A DNA stretch of 64,000 nt from Acholoe squamosa (Eukaryota > Annelida > Polychaeta > Phyllodocida > Polynoidae). Shown one piece after another: positions 63,362 through 64,000 of the stretch (position 1 is the first letter of the stretch; the number at the start of each line of letters is the position of its first letter). A program made the translations under genes and the position numbers. The notes beneath the pieces are model-generated. The model was given only the letters and a program-made list of their open reading frames with translations, did no database searches and was not told where the DNA came from. The DNA lies in NCBI GenBank assembly GCA_949317995.1, contig OX439036.1, positions 88,759,920 through 88,823,919 on the forward strand, read 5' to 3'.

Positions 63362-64000
63362 CCTACTAGGGGTCTAGATGGGGGGTCCCCATTTACCATT
63401 GACTATTTTAAGAAAACCCCATGTGTCACATGTCGCTAAATTTCTATTTCCCCATATCATTGATACTAAGCCCCATGTCACATGTCAATTTCAAGAAATG
63501 GCCATGTCAATATGTCGAATTTAGGAGTCTAGACCCATCCTCAATTTTTTCTCAATTCTAATATTCAAACCCCCAAATGTCTTCTATCACTATCCTAATG
63601 AATGTGTTACGACTCTGACCTTCCTTTTCCACACTCTACCCTACTAAATCACTTTTTATAAGCTATACTTCCTATGATGTTTGAGCAAGAAGGTTAAGAT
63701 GCAGTGTATAAGTTAATTTTAGGCTGTGTAAAGTCTATGCTTGGTGTTATTTCTAAATAGATGCATATATACATATAGGAGAGGCAACACACGCATATTC
63801 GGATCCATGGGGTGGAGGTTCTGGGGGTCAAGACTTCCCCCAACCCTTTTGATCCACCTATGTCGGAATAGAGGTCCCTAAGGACCCCCCCCCCCCCCCC
63901 TTGCCTTTGGCCCAGCCAAGATGGCCACGTTGTATGCCCCCTTTCATGTCGCTTATCCCTCTTTGTTATAGTTTTTAGGGTGCGTAACTTGGGCAATTAA
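63362..64000. other. Terminal stretch, no gene recognised
   Basis: A C15-type run lies at about 63886-63901. The 100-codon frame on - at 63996-63694 overlaps this run and has no motif. Confidence 0.35.

Overview
The window looks like nuclear DNA of a marine invertebrate, most likely a deuterostome (echinoderm, hemichordate or amphioxus). The evidence is spliced genes with long introns, a moderate GC level, many short palindromic words (TACATGTA, TACCGGTA, TAGGCCTA) and a dense mix of LINE, Ty3/gypsy, tyrosine-recombinase and small foldback DNA elements. The species assignment is an inference from style only.

Left part (1-24 kb): two paralogous two-exon genes for tiny membrane proteins face each other. 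Gene A is on + (exons 695-770 and 6037-6173; 70 aa). Gene B is on - (exons 23636-23573 and 8190-8054; 66 aa). Each has a signal-peptide exon that ends in phase 1 and a 137-nt last exon coding one conserved membrane segment. Gene A's intron holds a recent 999-bp-period tandem duplication. Gene B's 15-kb intron holds several foldback elements and a piggyBac-type non-autonomous element.

Middle part (24-47.6 kb): a repeat-rich block. It contains an 892-bp element with iterated subterminal motifs, several copies of a GGGAGTGATCA-ended MITE family, a 365-bp LTR, a complete-looking L1/Tx1-type LINE on - (30792-37112), a Ty3/gypsy element on - (40081-44994), and the 3' half of a decayed Ngaro/DIRS-type element (45002-47279). 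The LINE ORF1 protein carries a C-terminal NADAR domain, a fold known from N-glycosidases and from enzymes that remove ADP-ribose from guanine. This is the most striking observation in the window.

Right part (47.6-64 kb): two further TIR elements are followed by the last three exons of a + strand gene (gene C, 52128-55614). Gene C encodes a single-pass membrane protein with a roughly 760-residue cytoplasmic tail. The tail holds twelve tyrosine motifs of the type EYDHIP and three KVLV..N..Y motifs, the layout of a phosphotyrosine docking receptor or adaptor. On - there are at least two Thr/Pro-rich stalk-type microexons of another gene (gene D). The end of the window holds an unusual 520-bp element built from about thirty copies of GTGTTTAG or its complement.

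Between these features I see non-coding DNA. Many open frames there are not supported by splice signals, family motifs or composition. No rRNA, tRNA or CRISPR was recognised.
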